Assembly (NCBI GenBank): GCA_018402765.1
Contig: JAGYIE010000004.1
Coordinates: forward strand, 54,603 to 118,602
Source of the DNA: Vicingaceae bacterium
Lineage (GTDB): Bacteria > Bacteroidota > Bacteroidia > Flavobacteriales_E > Vicingaceae
Length of the DNA stretch: 64,000 bases
Reading direction: 5' to 3'
Positions 8,636 through 17,328 of the stretch are shown here, piece by piece (position 1 is the stretch's first letter; every line of letters starts with the position of its first letter). The translations under genes were made by a program, and so were the position numbers. A model generated the notes under the pieces. The model saw only the letters and a list, made by a program, of their open reading frames with translations. It made no database searches and was not told the origin of the DNA.

Positions 8636-9916
8636 TTACTTAGTGTAATTAAAATCTAATTGCCTAGGTTTTGGTTCAGTGAGCTTATTAGCTTTACTTA
8701 CAGGTTCTATAGGCTCTACAGGCGCGTTTTCACAAGTAACTTTATTCATTGATAAAGACAAACTCATCATATTGTCCAACATGTACTCAAGATCACGATT
8801 AGCCTCTGCATAATCAATGACCTTCCCATCTCGAACTAGTACATAATACTTTGATAGTATATAGCCACCAAATCCATTTTTCGCTCTGATTCCAAGATTA
8901 ACGCATTTCACGCAGGGATATTTTTTGTTTGTCTTTCTAAGTGGCCTGACTCCATAAGTTTCTAAAATTGCTGAGTATGGATCTTTCAGAGATTTTTTAA
9001 AGGAATTAAAGTATTTGATTGCCTCTTTTTCAGTGGGCATTTGTGTGTTTTCCCCTGATTTTTTTTCATATTCTAACATTTTCGCATTGTAATCAGAAAT
9101 ATTTTTATCATCAATTGCCTTAGCCTTATCTAATTGTTTTAAATATAGCGCTTTAGTGTTTAAAAACTCATTGTAATAGTTTCTTAGATCTAATAATTTC
9201 TTTCGGTCTACACTTTTTAAAGAATCAATATTCATTGAATTAATACTTTCAATCTCAATCTTTAATTGAGAGACTTTGCCATTATTGTAAAGTATTGAAC
9301 TCTTTGCAGACTGCCCGGATTCAGCTTCTGTTATTTCAATTATTTTATTGCGAGAAATGTTGTATTGCATAATCCCTGATTTTTCGATTTTGCTTAAAAT
9401 TTTTTCAACTTTTCTATCTCCTTTAAATTCATAAGTATTGATTTTTAATTCATTATTTGGTTTAGATAATGTTAAAATCAAAATTTTCTCATTTTTCCGC
9501 TTTATAAGCACATTTAATAAATTCTTATTATTAAGAGGTTTTTCAAATGGAACTGAATTAATAGAATCTAGTAGAAAATACAATTTGCCATGTTTTCTTA
9601 TATAGTTGGAAACACTATCGTAGGCTGCTAAATTTATCTTCTCTTTTTCAATTATTGAAGATAGTTCCAAGTTTTCTTTATTTAAGAGATCGATAGATTC
9701 TCTTAAGCGTTTAATACGCTCTCTATTTTTAGCGTTAATACTAGAATAATGAGAATCCAAGCCTTCTATGTAATTCGTTATTTGTTTTAGTTCTTTTTCT
9801 TGACCCAAAACATCAAGGCTGAATAAAATTAAAAATATGTACATTGAAAAATTGATGAATTTGGCTCTAGAATATCTTTTTTTTACTGATGATAACAATG
9901 TTTTAGATTTGACCAT
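8636..9916 (-). CDS. Secreted coiled-coil protein with conserved C-terminal domain
   Basis: The protein has 426 residues. A basic N terminus and hydrophobic segment FSMYIFLILFSLDVLGQ (about 23-39) form a long signal peptide or anchor. Residues 45-90 are heptad-rich and coiled coil is likely. The C-terminal part (about 310-375) contains LKDPYSAI, CVNLGIRAKNGFGGYI and a two-strand tail. This resembles a small domain seen in many bacterial hypothetical proteins, where a K-DP-SA helix is followed by NAKN-FGGY. The Lys/Pro-rich end has no sorting domain. The start could also be the internal Met at residue 26. Function is unknown. Confidence 0.65.
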   Translation of the reverse strand: MVKSKTLLSSVKKRYSRAKFINFSMYIFLILFSLDVLGQEKELKQITNYIEGLDSHYSSINAKNRERIKRLRESIDLLNKENLELSSIIEKEKINLAAYDSVSNYIRKHGKLYFLLDSINSVPFEKPLNNKNLLNVLIKRKNEKILILTLSKPNNELKINTYEFKGDRKVEKILSKIEKSGIMQYNISRNKIIEITEAESGQSAKSSILYNNGKVSQLKIEIESINSMNIDSLKSVDRKKLLDLRNYYNEFLNTKALYLKQLDKAKAIDDKNISDYNAKMLEYEKKSGENTQMPTEKEAIKYFNSFKKSLKDPYSAILETYGVRPLRKTNKKYPCVKCVNLGIRAKNGFGGYILSKYYVLVRDGKVIDYAEANRDLEYMLDNMMSLSLSMNKVTCENAPVEPIEPVSKANKLTEPKPRQLDFNYTK

Positions 9917-10188
9917 TTTTTATTTATTGTTTGGTGTATACAAATTGAAAAAACGAACTTAGTTAAACTTGTTTTTTCCTCCTTTAAAAAAATTTGAAAC
10001 AGCGAAAAAATATGGATAGTTTCATAAATTTCACATTATTTTATCGTTGTAAAGGATATTAGTGTAAAATTTTAATGAACAATAATTTGCCATTATTTCA
10101 ATATCTACCATTACTTAATTTACAGCTGCTTTAAGTTGTATGTGTTTAAGAACAAATCAAGAGTAGATTTAATCAAATAAATTAAATT

Positions 10189-10298
10189 GTGAGAAATACA
10201 ATAATTTATGGTCTTTCTAATCTCACTCAGCGAAATAACTTCACTAAATACGATCTCCTTTTTGTGGGATTAAATAAAAGGATAGCTTAAAAAACAAC
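10189..10298. repeat. 110-bp intergenic repeat, copy B
   Basis: Seven substitutions separate it from copy A at 8051-8160, in the same orientation. Here the repeat runs directly into a relic of a T9SS gene end, which copy A lacks. Confidence 0.85.
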
Positions 10299-10300
10299 AT

Positions 10301-10347
10301 ATATTAAAACCAATTAATTTGTTAAGACTATTTTTCTAGTTGTATTT
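10301..10347 (-). pseudogene. Relic of a T9SS gene 3' end
   Basis: On the minus strand it reads NTTRKIVLTN and TAA, against NTTKKIVLTN and TAA for the intact gene at 18320. The DNA 10310-10347 matches 18316-18353 with two mismatches in 38. A TGA cuts the frame immediately before the conserved tail, so only the tail survives. Confidence 0.65.
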
Positions 10348-10515
10348 CAGTAAAATAAATAACTTATTCATCTCCTTTTACTTCTAATTTCCTCTATCTA
10401 TATCGAATCCAACCATTAGCATCAAGAGTAAGAGAAATAAAATATTTAAATAACTCTTCAAAGTAATTTTTCTTATTAATTTTCAACATCTGTTCAAATG
10501 AACAATCATAAGTTA

Positions 10516-11016
10516 TTAATCTTGTAATGACCTTAGAACCTCAATTTGTTTTACATTTATTTGAGTTCCGAAACTACTTTCATAGTAACCAACCAACCTT
10601 CCGTATTTATACTGTATGGTTATAACATTAATCATCTTATCACGGTATTCATAAAAGAGTTCCATTGAATTCTTGTATTCTTCTATAGTCTTAACAGTGG
10701 TTTCGTAATATTTGATGTAAGTAGAATCATTAGGACCTTCTATTATCCCTTTCATTCTTTCTGAATCATTTTGTAAATCGAGTAAAACCTCATTGTGAAG
10801 GATGGTTAAAATACTATCGGAGATTTCAAAGGATCTATAACCACATGAGATCAACTCAATTGAATTCGTTAAGTTTTCACATCCTAAATCCCAAGGTTCC
10901 GGATCTTCTGTATCAGTAATATGTGTTGAGCTAACCTCCTCATCGACAACATTTTCTGGGAAACATCCAAGAAGAGATAAAAGAAGTGAGAGCAGAATAA
11001 CTATATAGTATTTCAT
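10516..11016 (-). CDS. Lipoprotein with LprI/DUF1311-like domain
   Basis: The protein has 166 residues with signal MKYYIVILLSLLLSLLGC, a clear lipobox. The mature part follows the LprI (DUF1311) pattern: a cysteine, a CGYRSFEISDSILT helix with the family's C-x8-D-L-N-like spacing, a long helix, then YKNSMELFYEYRDK and a G-rich segment before the last helix. LprI of Mycobacterium inhibits lysozyme; most family members are uncharacterised. The match is by pattern only and several family cysteines are missing. The gene stands alone in the accessory block. Confidence 0.55.
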   Translation of the reverse strand: MKYYIVILLSLLLSLLGCFPENVVDEEVSSTHITDTEDPEPWDLGCENLTNSIELISCGYRSFEISDSILTILHNEVLLDLQNDSERMKGIIEGPNDSTYIKYYETTVKTIEEYKNSMELFYEYRDKMINVITIQYKYGRLVGYYESSFGTQINVKQIEVLRSLQD

Positions 11017-11091
11017 AATAATTTTGTTTTTTTTGGTGTCTATTATATCATCCTATTATACTTTTGCTGAATAATACACGATAAATTACTT

Positions 11092-11331
11092 TCATACCAT
11101 ACCACCCTTTGGTAATATAAAATTCGCCTCCGTTGAATCGTCATCTGCTGTTTTAAAGTAACGAATATATTCCTTTATGTCTTCTACTTTCGGAGAGGAA
11201 AGTTCTGTGTTTTTGGACCTGTGGTTACATATAGGATAGAATTGATTAATAAGCCCTATTTCTAATAAGGTAACAATGCTTCTTGCTTCTTCTTCAGTTG
11301 TGTTCTTTATTTTGATTAATTCGTAAACCAA
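11092..11331 (-). CDS. Small unknown protein, last gene of the HAD/DUF2779 operon
   Basis: The protein has 79 residues, mostly helical, with a charged middle (NHRSKNTELSSPKVEDIKEY) and no signal peptide. It starts three bases after the stop of the 340-residue gene, so it is almost certainly cotranscribed and possibly translationally coupled. The early part (TEEEARSIVTLLEIGLI) may be a small helical bundle. No family was recognised. A partner-binding role for the larger protein is a guess from spacing. Confidence 0.6.
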   Translation of the reverse strand: MVYELIKIKNTTEEEARSIVTLLEIGLINQFYPICNHRSKNTELSSPKVEDIKEYIRYFKTADDDSTEANFILPKGGMV

Positions 11332-11334
11332 CTC

Positions 11335-12357
11335 TTACATACTCTTAAGACCTTCAATAAACTTTGTTTTAATTGACCTGGAGTTATTTAGTTTTTGACC
11401 GATTAAGTAAAAGTTTCCGCTTCCACCTAAGTATAAAATTTTATCTAATACTCTTGGTTTTATCCCAATATTCTGGGCTGAATTTATTAGCGCCTTAACT
11501 CTGGTTTCTTCAGAATTAAGTCCACCGTATAACGCATTTACACCATCCTTCACATGGACATCATCCTTTACAAAATAAGGTGAACCTAAATCACCAAAAA
11601 AACTACCGCTTAATGCATAGCCATATCCACAAATTTTATCTTGACAATCTTTTATCATAGAATCTATTTGCATGTAGGTTAGATCATTTTTAAATGATTT
11701 ATCTCGAAGTTCGATCCAATTCTCAGATCTCAAATAATTTAAACCTGTAATTATACCCAAAACAATACCACACCATCCACGATCTGCATTTAATTCTCTT
11801 TCTAAAGTATTTGCTGAAACCCCCTTTGATAAAATAGTACCGTCTCTTTTCAATTTCTCAAGCAACGCTTCTAGTGCATTAATTGCCCTGTCATCGTAAT
11901 AAACTTCAGGTTTATTCGAATCACGGTTTTCTGACGCAAACTTCAACCAACCTATTATAATATCCGTTTCAGTGGCTTTTAATACATCAACCGTATCGGT
12001 ATAATTTAAAATTCGTGGTGATAGGGTTTTTCTTTTTGCAGGCACCCCCATAGATACTTGTCCAGAACCCGTCTTATTTAAATGAGTTCTTACCATAACA
12101 CGAAAAATCCCTTCTGGTGTTTTGGTTTTTTCAAATGTCAATTTTGATTTAACTTCTTTAAGGGAAGCTCCATTTTCGATTAACTCACATAAGCCTTTTT
12201 GGTCCTCTTCACTCATGTTAATCATTGGAAAGGTTTCTTCATCAAGATGAAGGTTAACAATGAGTTCTGTACTATTTTTTAAATTATGAGGTAAGCCTTC
12301 TCGAGTTAACTCAATCAGAAGTTGTTTTGCTTCTTTGAAAGGAAATTTATAATTCAT
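11335..12357 (-). CDS. Unknown 340-residue cytoplasmic protein
   Basis: There is no signal peptide or membrane segment. The sequence is mixed alpha/beta: an N-terminal helical part (1-90), a basic linker near 105-120 (VPAKRKTLSPRI), a helical middle with a Trp-rich stretch (RGWCGIVLGIITGLNYL, about 195-215), and a C-terminal DKILYLGGSGNFYL segment. That last segment has a helix-hairpin flavour seen in some DNA-binding or repair proteins, but I cannot assign it. It sits between the DUF2779 nuclease gene and the 79-residue gene in a compact operon, with a 27-codon ORF just upstream. Confidence 0.65.
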   Translation of the reverse strand: MNYKFPFKEAKQLLIELTREGLPHNLKNSTELIVNLHLDEETFPMINMSEEDQKGLCELIENGASLKEVKSKLTFEKTKTPEGIFRVMVRTHLNKTGSGQVSMGVPAKRKTLSPRILNYTDTVDVLKATETDIIIGWLKFASENRDSNKPEVYYDDRAINALEALLEKLKRDGTILSKGVSANTLERELNADRGWCGIVLGIITGLNYLRSENWIELRDKSFKNDLTYMQIDSMIKDCQDKICGYGYALSGSFFGDLGSPYFVKDDVHVKDGVNALYGGLNSEETRVKALINSAQNIGIKPRVLDKILYLGGSGNFYLIGQKLNNSRSIKTKFIEGLKSM

Positions 12358-12383
12358 AAATGATAAATTTTTAAAATGATAAT

Positions 12384-12467
12384 TTAAATTAAAGGGTAGT
12401 TGTTATTTATTTCCCTAACTGTTACCACATTTTCAACGGCAGTTGCTAATAGTTCCTTTTGATTCAT
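12384..12467 (-). CDS. Possible 27-residue ORF inside the operon
   Basis: An ATG at 12467 gives MNQKELLATAVENVV... ending in TAA. It lies 20 bases after the DUF2779 stop and 26 bases before the next start, which is typical operon spacing. It is too short for the ORF track and coding status is uncertain; it could be a leader peptide or a remnant. Confidence 0.35.
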   Translation of the reverse strand: MNQKELLATAVENVVTVREINNNYPLI

Positions 12468-12487
12468 AATTAATTGTTTATCAGTAA

Positions 12488-14503
12488 TTAAAAATTTGTA
12501 AAACCTTCCCATATCATAACCATGGCAAGCGTATCTAATTCGCAGTACATTTTTAGTGCTTTAAATATACGTTCCCGCTCTTGTTCGCTCATGGAGCTAA
12601 ATTGAGTGTAAGCCCACGCCGTCATGGCTGCTCCTCCATTCCCGATTGTTTCGTCTTCAAATAGTTCATCTATGGTAGTTAAGTCTATTCCAAAGATGTC
12701 ATTCAATGTTGGCAGTAGTTTATATGGATCTTTAAAGCAGTTTTTTTCTCCCTTTTCTATCCATATTTTGTTTTTAAAGTTCAGGCTGCTAATCTCATCT
12801 CCATAAATAGATTGTTCATACTTTTCTTGTAAAAAACGACTATGGTTGATAATTGCAGGCAGTACAGCTTTTATTGAATTAGAGCCTTTCATATGAGGAT
12901 GCCAATAGTAATTTTTTACAATTTCTAATAGATCTATCATACAACGATCTCCTTTTCTAATTTCTTTAGTTCCTTCGTTTTTGTAGGTTATTGACTTGAG
13001 AAAGTCAATGTAGGTTTGAGTTTGCTGATCACTGAATGGGCTGCGGATTTCAAGCTGTTCAATAGCGTAATTAACATAGGTGTTTTCATGTGTCGCATAT
13101 CTGAATATAGTGCCTTCGTCATTGCTGAGGGCATTATAAAAATGTTTTATAAATTCAAATGTAGGGTCGCCTTCTTTTCCATCGCCTATAAATTCCGTCG
13201 AATGCTCATAGCTTCCATCTGCTAGCATTTTGTGATGTGAGAACTGAAACGTCAGCCCTTGAAATGGTCGATATCCTTTGTAAAATGGAACTGCAGGAGC
13301 TGAAGTTTCAAAATCAATAAAATGTAATGGGTAATTTACATGCTTTTCTTTAAAACTCTCAAAGCCAATCTTGTCAAAGTAGGGAGATGGAGTTTGTTGT
13401 AGCGTATTTTCTACTTGAATCCACCTTCTTTGTGTTGAGGAAAGTGGTGTTCCCATTATGGGTTCAGTCCATTGTTCATTCTTAGTCTCGATATCTTCGA
13501 TTGCCACATCGCTGAGAAACCATCTATTTTCTTCGAGCATCTTTTTCTTACTTCTGGCATTCCAAATATCCCAGCTTTTGGGCAATTGCATCTCGTCGGT
13601 TGTCCATTTTTTGTGGTGATAAAAGCACTCGTTAAAGCCACTCTTTAGCGATGCAGGATCTGCTTCATTTCGTTTAAATTCACAGTCTTTACACGTTAAG
13701 CTGAGTTTATTGTATACAGGAGCTTGGCCGGCTTCATACGCTTTGCAATGCTGCTCTAAAGCTAAAATTAATTCTTCGAAGTTCTTTGTACCAAGTAATG
13801 GGTTGACATAGCTGACAGTATCATTTAAGACCGTATTGACTAAAGATGAAGCCTCTATTTCAATGAGTATGCTGTCACCTAAAGATTGCTTGTTTACTTC
13901 TGGTAACTTTTGACAATGTTTTCGATTGTTTTTTGTTCGAATCTCAAATAATGAATGAAGGCCATCAATGCTTGTGGTTTTGCTCTTGTCAGTCATTAAC
14001 AAATAGGGTGTAATAGGTCGATCATCACCAATTGATCGAAAGTAATTCTTGGCTACTGTATATTGAAAGGTTAAATCCTCGACGTATTTTTTCCAACTGC
14101 TACTAATGCTACCGTCCTTATTTACAAATTGTTTTGGATTATCGCCATCACAACTTTTTGATTTTACTTCAATCAGTCGGATGTGATTGGGTGTAAGGTC
14201 CAATATATCTACTCTAATCAGCTGATGATTAAATTTTAATGCAGCTTCAAATAGTGTTTTTGCTCCATCCTTTATGGATTGATTGGTTCTAGAAATGGCT
14301 TCATCCGTGCTACCTTCAATCGAAATACCATTTTCATAGTATAGCTTTGCTAACTCGCCCACTTGAAAACCTCCACCGGCCAATGCTTTTAGAAAGTCAT
14401 TATCGCTATTGGTGTTTGCATATTTATCCTTAAAGGCGTCGTAGTAAATTTTAGTCGAACATTGATTACCCAGTTGGAAACGTGATTTAGTTAAGTAGGC
14501 CAT
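12488..14503 (-). CDS. DUF2779 protein: Cas4-like Fe-S nuclease fused to DEDD exonuclease-like domain
   Basis: This 671-residue protein shows two nuclease folds. The N-terminal half has a PD-(D/E)XK core (Asp99 in RVDIL, Glu112-x-Lys114 in IEVKSK). Cysteines 15, 271, 274 and 293 are placed like the single N-terminal plus three C-terminal Fe-S ligands of Cas4 and AddB. The C-terminal half begins HFIDFETSAP (Asp397, Glu399), has RCMIDLLEIV in the middle and ends YCELDTLAMV, matching a DEDD RNase-H-like 3'-5' exonuclease. This is the DUF2779 architecture. The DNA or RNA substrate is unknown. The HAD gene ends 18 bases upstream, so they form an operon. Confidence 0.82.
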   Translation of the reverse strand: MAYLTKSRFQLGNQCSTKIYYDAFKDKYANTNSDNDFLKALAGGGFQVGELAKLYYENGISIEGSTDEAISRTNQSIKDGAKTLFEAALKFNHQLIRVDILDLTPNHIRLIEVKSKSCDGDNPKQFVNKDGSISSSWKKYVEDLTFQYTVAKNYFRSIGDDRPITPYLLMTDKSKTTSIDGLHSLFEIRTKNNRKHCQKLPEVNKQSLGDSILIEIEASSLVNTVLNDTVSYVNPLLGTKNFEELILALEQHCKAYEAGQAPVYNKLSLTCKDCEFKRNEADPASLKSGFNECFYHHKKWTTDEMQLPKSWDIWNARSKKKMLEENRWFLSDVAIEDIETKNEQWTEPIMGTPLSSTQRRWIQVENTLQQTPSPYFDKIGFESFKEKHVNYPLHFIDFETSAPAVPFYKGYRPFQGLTFQFSHHKMLADGSYEHSTEFIGDGKEGDPTFEFIKHFYNALSNDEGTIFRYATHENTYVNYAIEQLEIRSPFSDQQTQTYIDFLKSITYKNEGTKEIRKGDRCMIDLLEIVKNYYWHPHMKGSNSIKAVLPAIINHSRFLQEKYEQSIYGDEISSLNFKNKIWIEKGEKNCFKDPYKLLPTLNDIFGIDLTTIDELFEDETIGNGGAAMTAWAYTQFSSMSEQERERIFKALKMYCELDTLAMVMIWEGFTNF

Positions 14504-14521
14504 ATTAAAGTTGTTTCCAAA

Positions 14522-15034
14522 TCAAAAATTTGGATTAATATTTCTTTTGTTGTGCTGGTGAATTGCTTTGTACAGATGTATCTTTACCTTGGAAAGTTGA
14601 CTATTCTCTGGCTCTCCGTGCCACGGATCAATGGGAATGAATCGGACTCCATTGTCATCCCATAAGTCAGGTCTGTCGTCCAAAACCGTTATGTTGTCTG
14701 TTGATGATACGTTAATGTTGGACAGCGATTTTAAGTACACTTCTCCTGTTGAGGTGTATTTTTTAGTGGTCTTTGACCTAGAAAATAGTTGATAATTAAA
14801 TTTAACATTCATTGATTTAATTACCCACCGAGCATAATCTGCTTTTGATGAGGTGTAGAATAAGATGGTTACATTCTTCGCCTTTTCAAGTACATCTATT
14901 AATTCATTTAAACCAGGGCGATGATACAAATACAAGTAACCTTTTCGACCCTTTAATGGCAGTTCCGATAGTTCTGAGTAGGAAGAGTAAATAAGGCAAT
15001 GATCTAAATCAAGGATGATTGTTGTCAGGTTCAA
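14522..15034 (-). CDS. FCP1-like HAD-superfamily phosphatase
   Basis: The protein has 170 residues and is close to the size of a minimal FCP1/SCP homology domain. Motif I is DLDHCL at 9-14: both aspartates remain, but the usual DLDETL/DxDxT threonine is cysteine. Then follow HRPGLNELIDVL, motif II ILFYTSSKADYA, a lysine-rich segment and VLDDRPDLWDDN as motif III. FCP1-type enzymes dephosphorylate proteins or small substrates; bacterial substrates are largely unknown. It is the first gene of the operon with the DUF2779 nuclease, and a GAAA/TTTC palindrome lies about 110-140 bases upstream. The Thr-to-Cys change could slow or alter catalysis. Confidence 0.78.
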   Translation of the reverse strand: MNLTTIILDLDHCLIYSSYSELSELPLKGRKGYLYLYHRPGLNELIDVLEKAKNVTILFYTSSKADYARWVIKSMNVKFNYQLFSRSKTTKKYTSTGEVYLKSLSNINVSSTDNITVLDDRPDLWDDNGVRFIPIDPWHGEPENSQLSKVKIHLYKAIHQHNKRNINPNF

Positions 15035-15557
15035 ATTTTCTTTTTTTAATTTTTGCTACAGCTGATTATTGATGGCAAGCGATCTTAATTAGTTTGCGAT
15101 CATCAAGAGTAAATATATATCTGAACTCGGTTTTGTCGTATAGGAAAAATATGAAACTGTGAAATTTTCATATTTTATAAGATGTACCTAATTGTCAATT
15201 AGAGTTTTGCAATCCTGGAGAGCAGGTTCTGTGTATTTCTGTTTACAAAGCTTAAAAGAGATGGGGATTTGCTATTTAAGTATTTAAAGCTTTAGAAAGT
15301 ATAAAAACATTCTATAAACAGTACAGGATAAACCTAACTCATTTAACTCTAAATAATCATACAAATGACAGCTAGGTGTTATTTCTTACAATATTCGGCT
15401 TTATTTCCCTTTTTATTTTCTAAGCTTTGATATTTGTTTAGTTATGAATGTTCAGTGCTTTTGGCCTTTTAAAACAGATAATTCGAACTATTAAAGATGC
15501 ATGTATTGCTTAATTGCAAATTTTTATATAAGTGGCATTATTTTTATATCCAATATT
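15035..15557. other. 523-base gap upstream of the HAD operon
   Basis: No gene was seen. Apart from the palindrome at 15146-15176 it is featureless AT-rich DNA, with no repeat copy or hairpin recognised. Confidence 0.45.
15146..15176. promoter_or_regulatory. 11-bp inverted repeat upstream of the HAD/DUF2779 operon
   Basis: AAAATATGAAA and TTTCATATTTT flank CTGTGAAAT, a perfect 11-bp pair. The core GTGAAATTTTCATA resembles that at 8005. It lies about 112-142 bases before the start at 15034. Confidence 0.5.
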
Positions 15558-16733
15558 CTAAAAACCAACTCCTTCTTTCTTAAATTGACCCACAGGGCCA
15601 ATAAAAATAATTTCCATTTTCCCCACTCCGATGGTATTAAAGATCTCTTTAAATGTGAAAGGTGAATTAGGAAATGGAATGTTTCCCATTTTTCTGGCAA
15701 TGCTATTTGCCATTCCCAAACCATTAAAATCAGATTGTGTGGGATCTAGGTCCGTTTTATATTCTATTACGATTTTTTTATCTCCTGAAGAGGCAATAGC
15801 ATTAATACCTGAAGCGGCATTAATAATTGATTCCATTGGTAGTAACATTAATTCCATTTGGGATAATTCTTTTATATAAAAGGTCATTTTAATTTCATTT
15901 TTCGACAATTTTTTAGATATTTCATCCCAAAAACTATTAGTAAGTAGACGTTCTATACCGCCTGTAGCTTCAATAAATTTTAGTATTTCTTTCTCCCTCT
16001 TCTTGTTTTCAATTTCAATCTTTTCTAACCTTTCTTTTTTTGCCTTTTCTTCTTCAGTTTCTTCATCAGGCAAAACTGGTGCTTTTTTTTGAAATTCAAG
16101 TGCACTCCAATCCCATCCATTCTGCTCTAAACTTTGCTTTTCTGCTTTTTCTTTCTCCTGTCTTGTAATTCTATCTTGTTCTATCTTTTCTTGTTGTAAT
16201 TTTTTCTTTTCCAATTCTATAATAGACTCATATGGGTACTGCCCCGGCATTTCATATAATTCTACATTACGTACTTTATCTAATAACTTCATTTTTCTCC
16301 TATTAAGAACTACATTTTCCTTTACAGGGTTTTTACGGTCGATTGGTTCTTTAAGTTTTTCAGTATTTCGGAGGATTACATCAACCTCTACTTCAATTAT
16401 TTGCCTTATGCCGTAAGTTCTTTTTCTAGGAGCCCTGTTTGTCGCAAATACCCACTCTTCACTTTTGTCTAACACAGCTTTTTTAAATTCAGGGTATAGT
16501 GTTGAAACTTTTTTTGTGTCAAAATCTTCAGAATTTAGTGCCGTGGTGACATAACCCCATTTCATTGTATTGTTTTTGAATATTGGGTCAGTTAAACGAA
16601 GTGTAAATTTCCATAGGCCTAACTCATCAGTAGATAATTCAAGCATTTTTGCTTTTACTCCTCCAGGTAGTTTGGCGTTTAAATTCCCAACTATCACTAA
16701 GAGTGTAATTAATGTTAAGGTTTTTTTTAGCAT
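15558..16733 (-). CDS. Secreted coiled-coil protein of unknown function
   Basis: The protein has 391 residues with signal peptide MLKKTLTLITLLVIVGNLNA. A beta-rich first part (about 25-130, RLTDPIFKNNTMKWGYV) is followed by a highly charged region at about 175-255 (EKKKLQQEKIEQDRITRQEK and similar), which should form a long helix or coiled coil. A globular C-terminal part follows, containing GMANSIARKMGNIPFP. No sorting domain is present, so it is probably periplasmic. It starts shortly after the interrupted gene at 16754-17140 and may share its transcript. Confidence 0.65.
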   Translation of the reverse strand: MLKKTLTLITLLVIVGNLNAKLPGGVKAKMLELSTDELGLWKFTLRLTDPIFKNNTMKWGYVTTALNSEDFDTKKVSTLYPEFKKAVLDKSEEWVFATNRAPRKRTYGIRQIIEVEVDVILRNTEKLKEPIDRKNPVKENVVLNRRKMKLLDKVRNVELYEMPGQYPYESIIELEKKKLQQEKIEQDRITRQEKEKAEKQSLEQNGWDWSALEFQKKAPVLPDEETEEEKAKKERLEKIEIENKKREKEILKFIEATGGIERLLTNSFWDEISKKLSKNEIKMTFYIKELSQMELMLLPMESIINAASGINAIASSGDKKIVIEYKTDLDPTQSDFNGLGMANSIARKMGNIPFPNSPFTFKEIFNTIGVGKMEIIFIGPVGQFKKEGVGF

Positions 16734-16753
16734 CTTTTTATAAAATGATTTGT

Positions 16754-17140
16754 TTAAAGGTTGAAGATGCCTGTTTCTACGATTGGAGAATCGTCGAACC
16801 AGATAATTAATTGATATTCTAATTTTTGTTCATAAAATGGGGTAGGATCAGTAAGAAATGCAGGGAACGATGTTGCTCGCAGATATGGAATCATCTAATG
16901 GGGGGCATCAGGATCGACTATGATTACATCCAATGATACCGCTTTTTTCGAAATATTTTCTGGTATCGAAACCACAACACCTCGCCAGTCTAAAAGGTTT
17001 ACTATTTTCGCATACTCTGAAACTGTGCCATTATCGAACTCAATCGGTTTTGAATTATTTGGAGTTATTAATTTCAACATTTGAGTATATCCTGATAGGG
17101 ATGTGATCAAAAAGCCGAGTAATAGTATAATCTTTTTCAT
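16754..17140 (-). pseudogene. Secreted protein gene interrupted by an in-frame TAG
   Basis: The ORF track stops at 16895 after 81 residues (signal peptide MKKIILLLGFLITSLSGYTQ, then a beta-rich part ending VDPDAPH). After that TAG the same frame continues for 46 more codons (MIPYLRATSFPAFL ... IVETGIFNL) to a TAA at 16754. Both sides look like protein of the same compositional type, and the stop is preceded by a six-C run. The simplest reading is one 128-residue secreted protein with a nonsense mutation such as AAG or CAG to TAG. Alternatives are a real 81-residue protein followed by a second small ORF, or stop readthrough. The 391-residue gene begins 20 bases downstream. Confidence 0.6.
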
Positions 17141-17248
17141 TTGTTATAAGTTAGTTTGATAGTTTTATTTAAAGGGTAGTGAACCTTATTAAAATTTTAT
17201 TAAATTTATTGAAATCGCTCCACTAACAAAAGATTTAATGTGATAATT

Positions 17249-17262
17249 GTGAAAGTTTCCTA
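17249..17262. promoter_or_regulatory. GAAA-TTTC motif upstream of the interrupted gene
   Basis: GTGAAAGTTTCCTA resembles the palindrome cores at 8005 and 15159. It lies about 110-122 bases before the start at 17140. It is weaker than the others. Confidence 0.3.
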
Positions 17263-17328
17263 TTTTTATCTTGAATGAATAATGCACAGGTTACTGCAGT
17301 CTGCTATATTAGATTAGTTTTTAATTAT

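Larger units (their letters stand above)
9917..10515. other. 599-base gap with repeat copy B and T9SS relic
   Basis: No gene was seen. It contains GTTTCA/TGAAAC half-sites around 9995-10024, repeat copy B at 10189-10298 and a T9SS gene-end relic at 10301-10347. It is strongly AT-rich. Confidence 0.5.

Noticed and set aside
6418-10347. Integron-like attC sites between the cassettes
   Set aside because: The repeats show no RYYYAAC/GTTRRRY core pair and there is no integrase in the window.
15524-15724. 66-residue minus-strand ORF
   Set aside because: It lies in another frame over the 3' end of the 391-residue gene and looks like a shadow.
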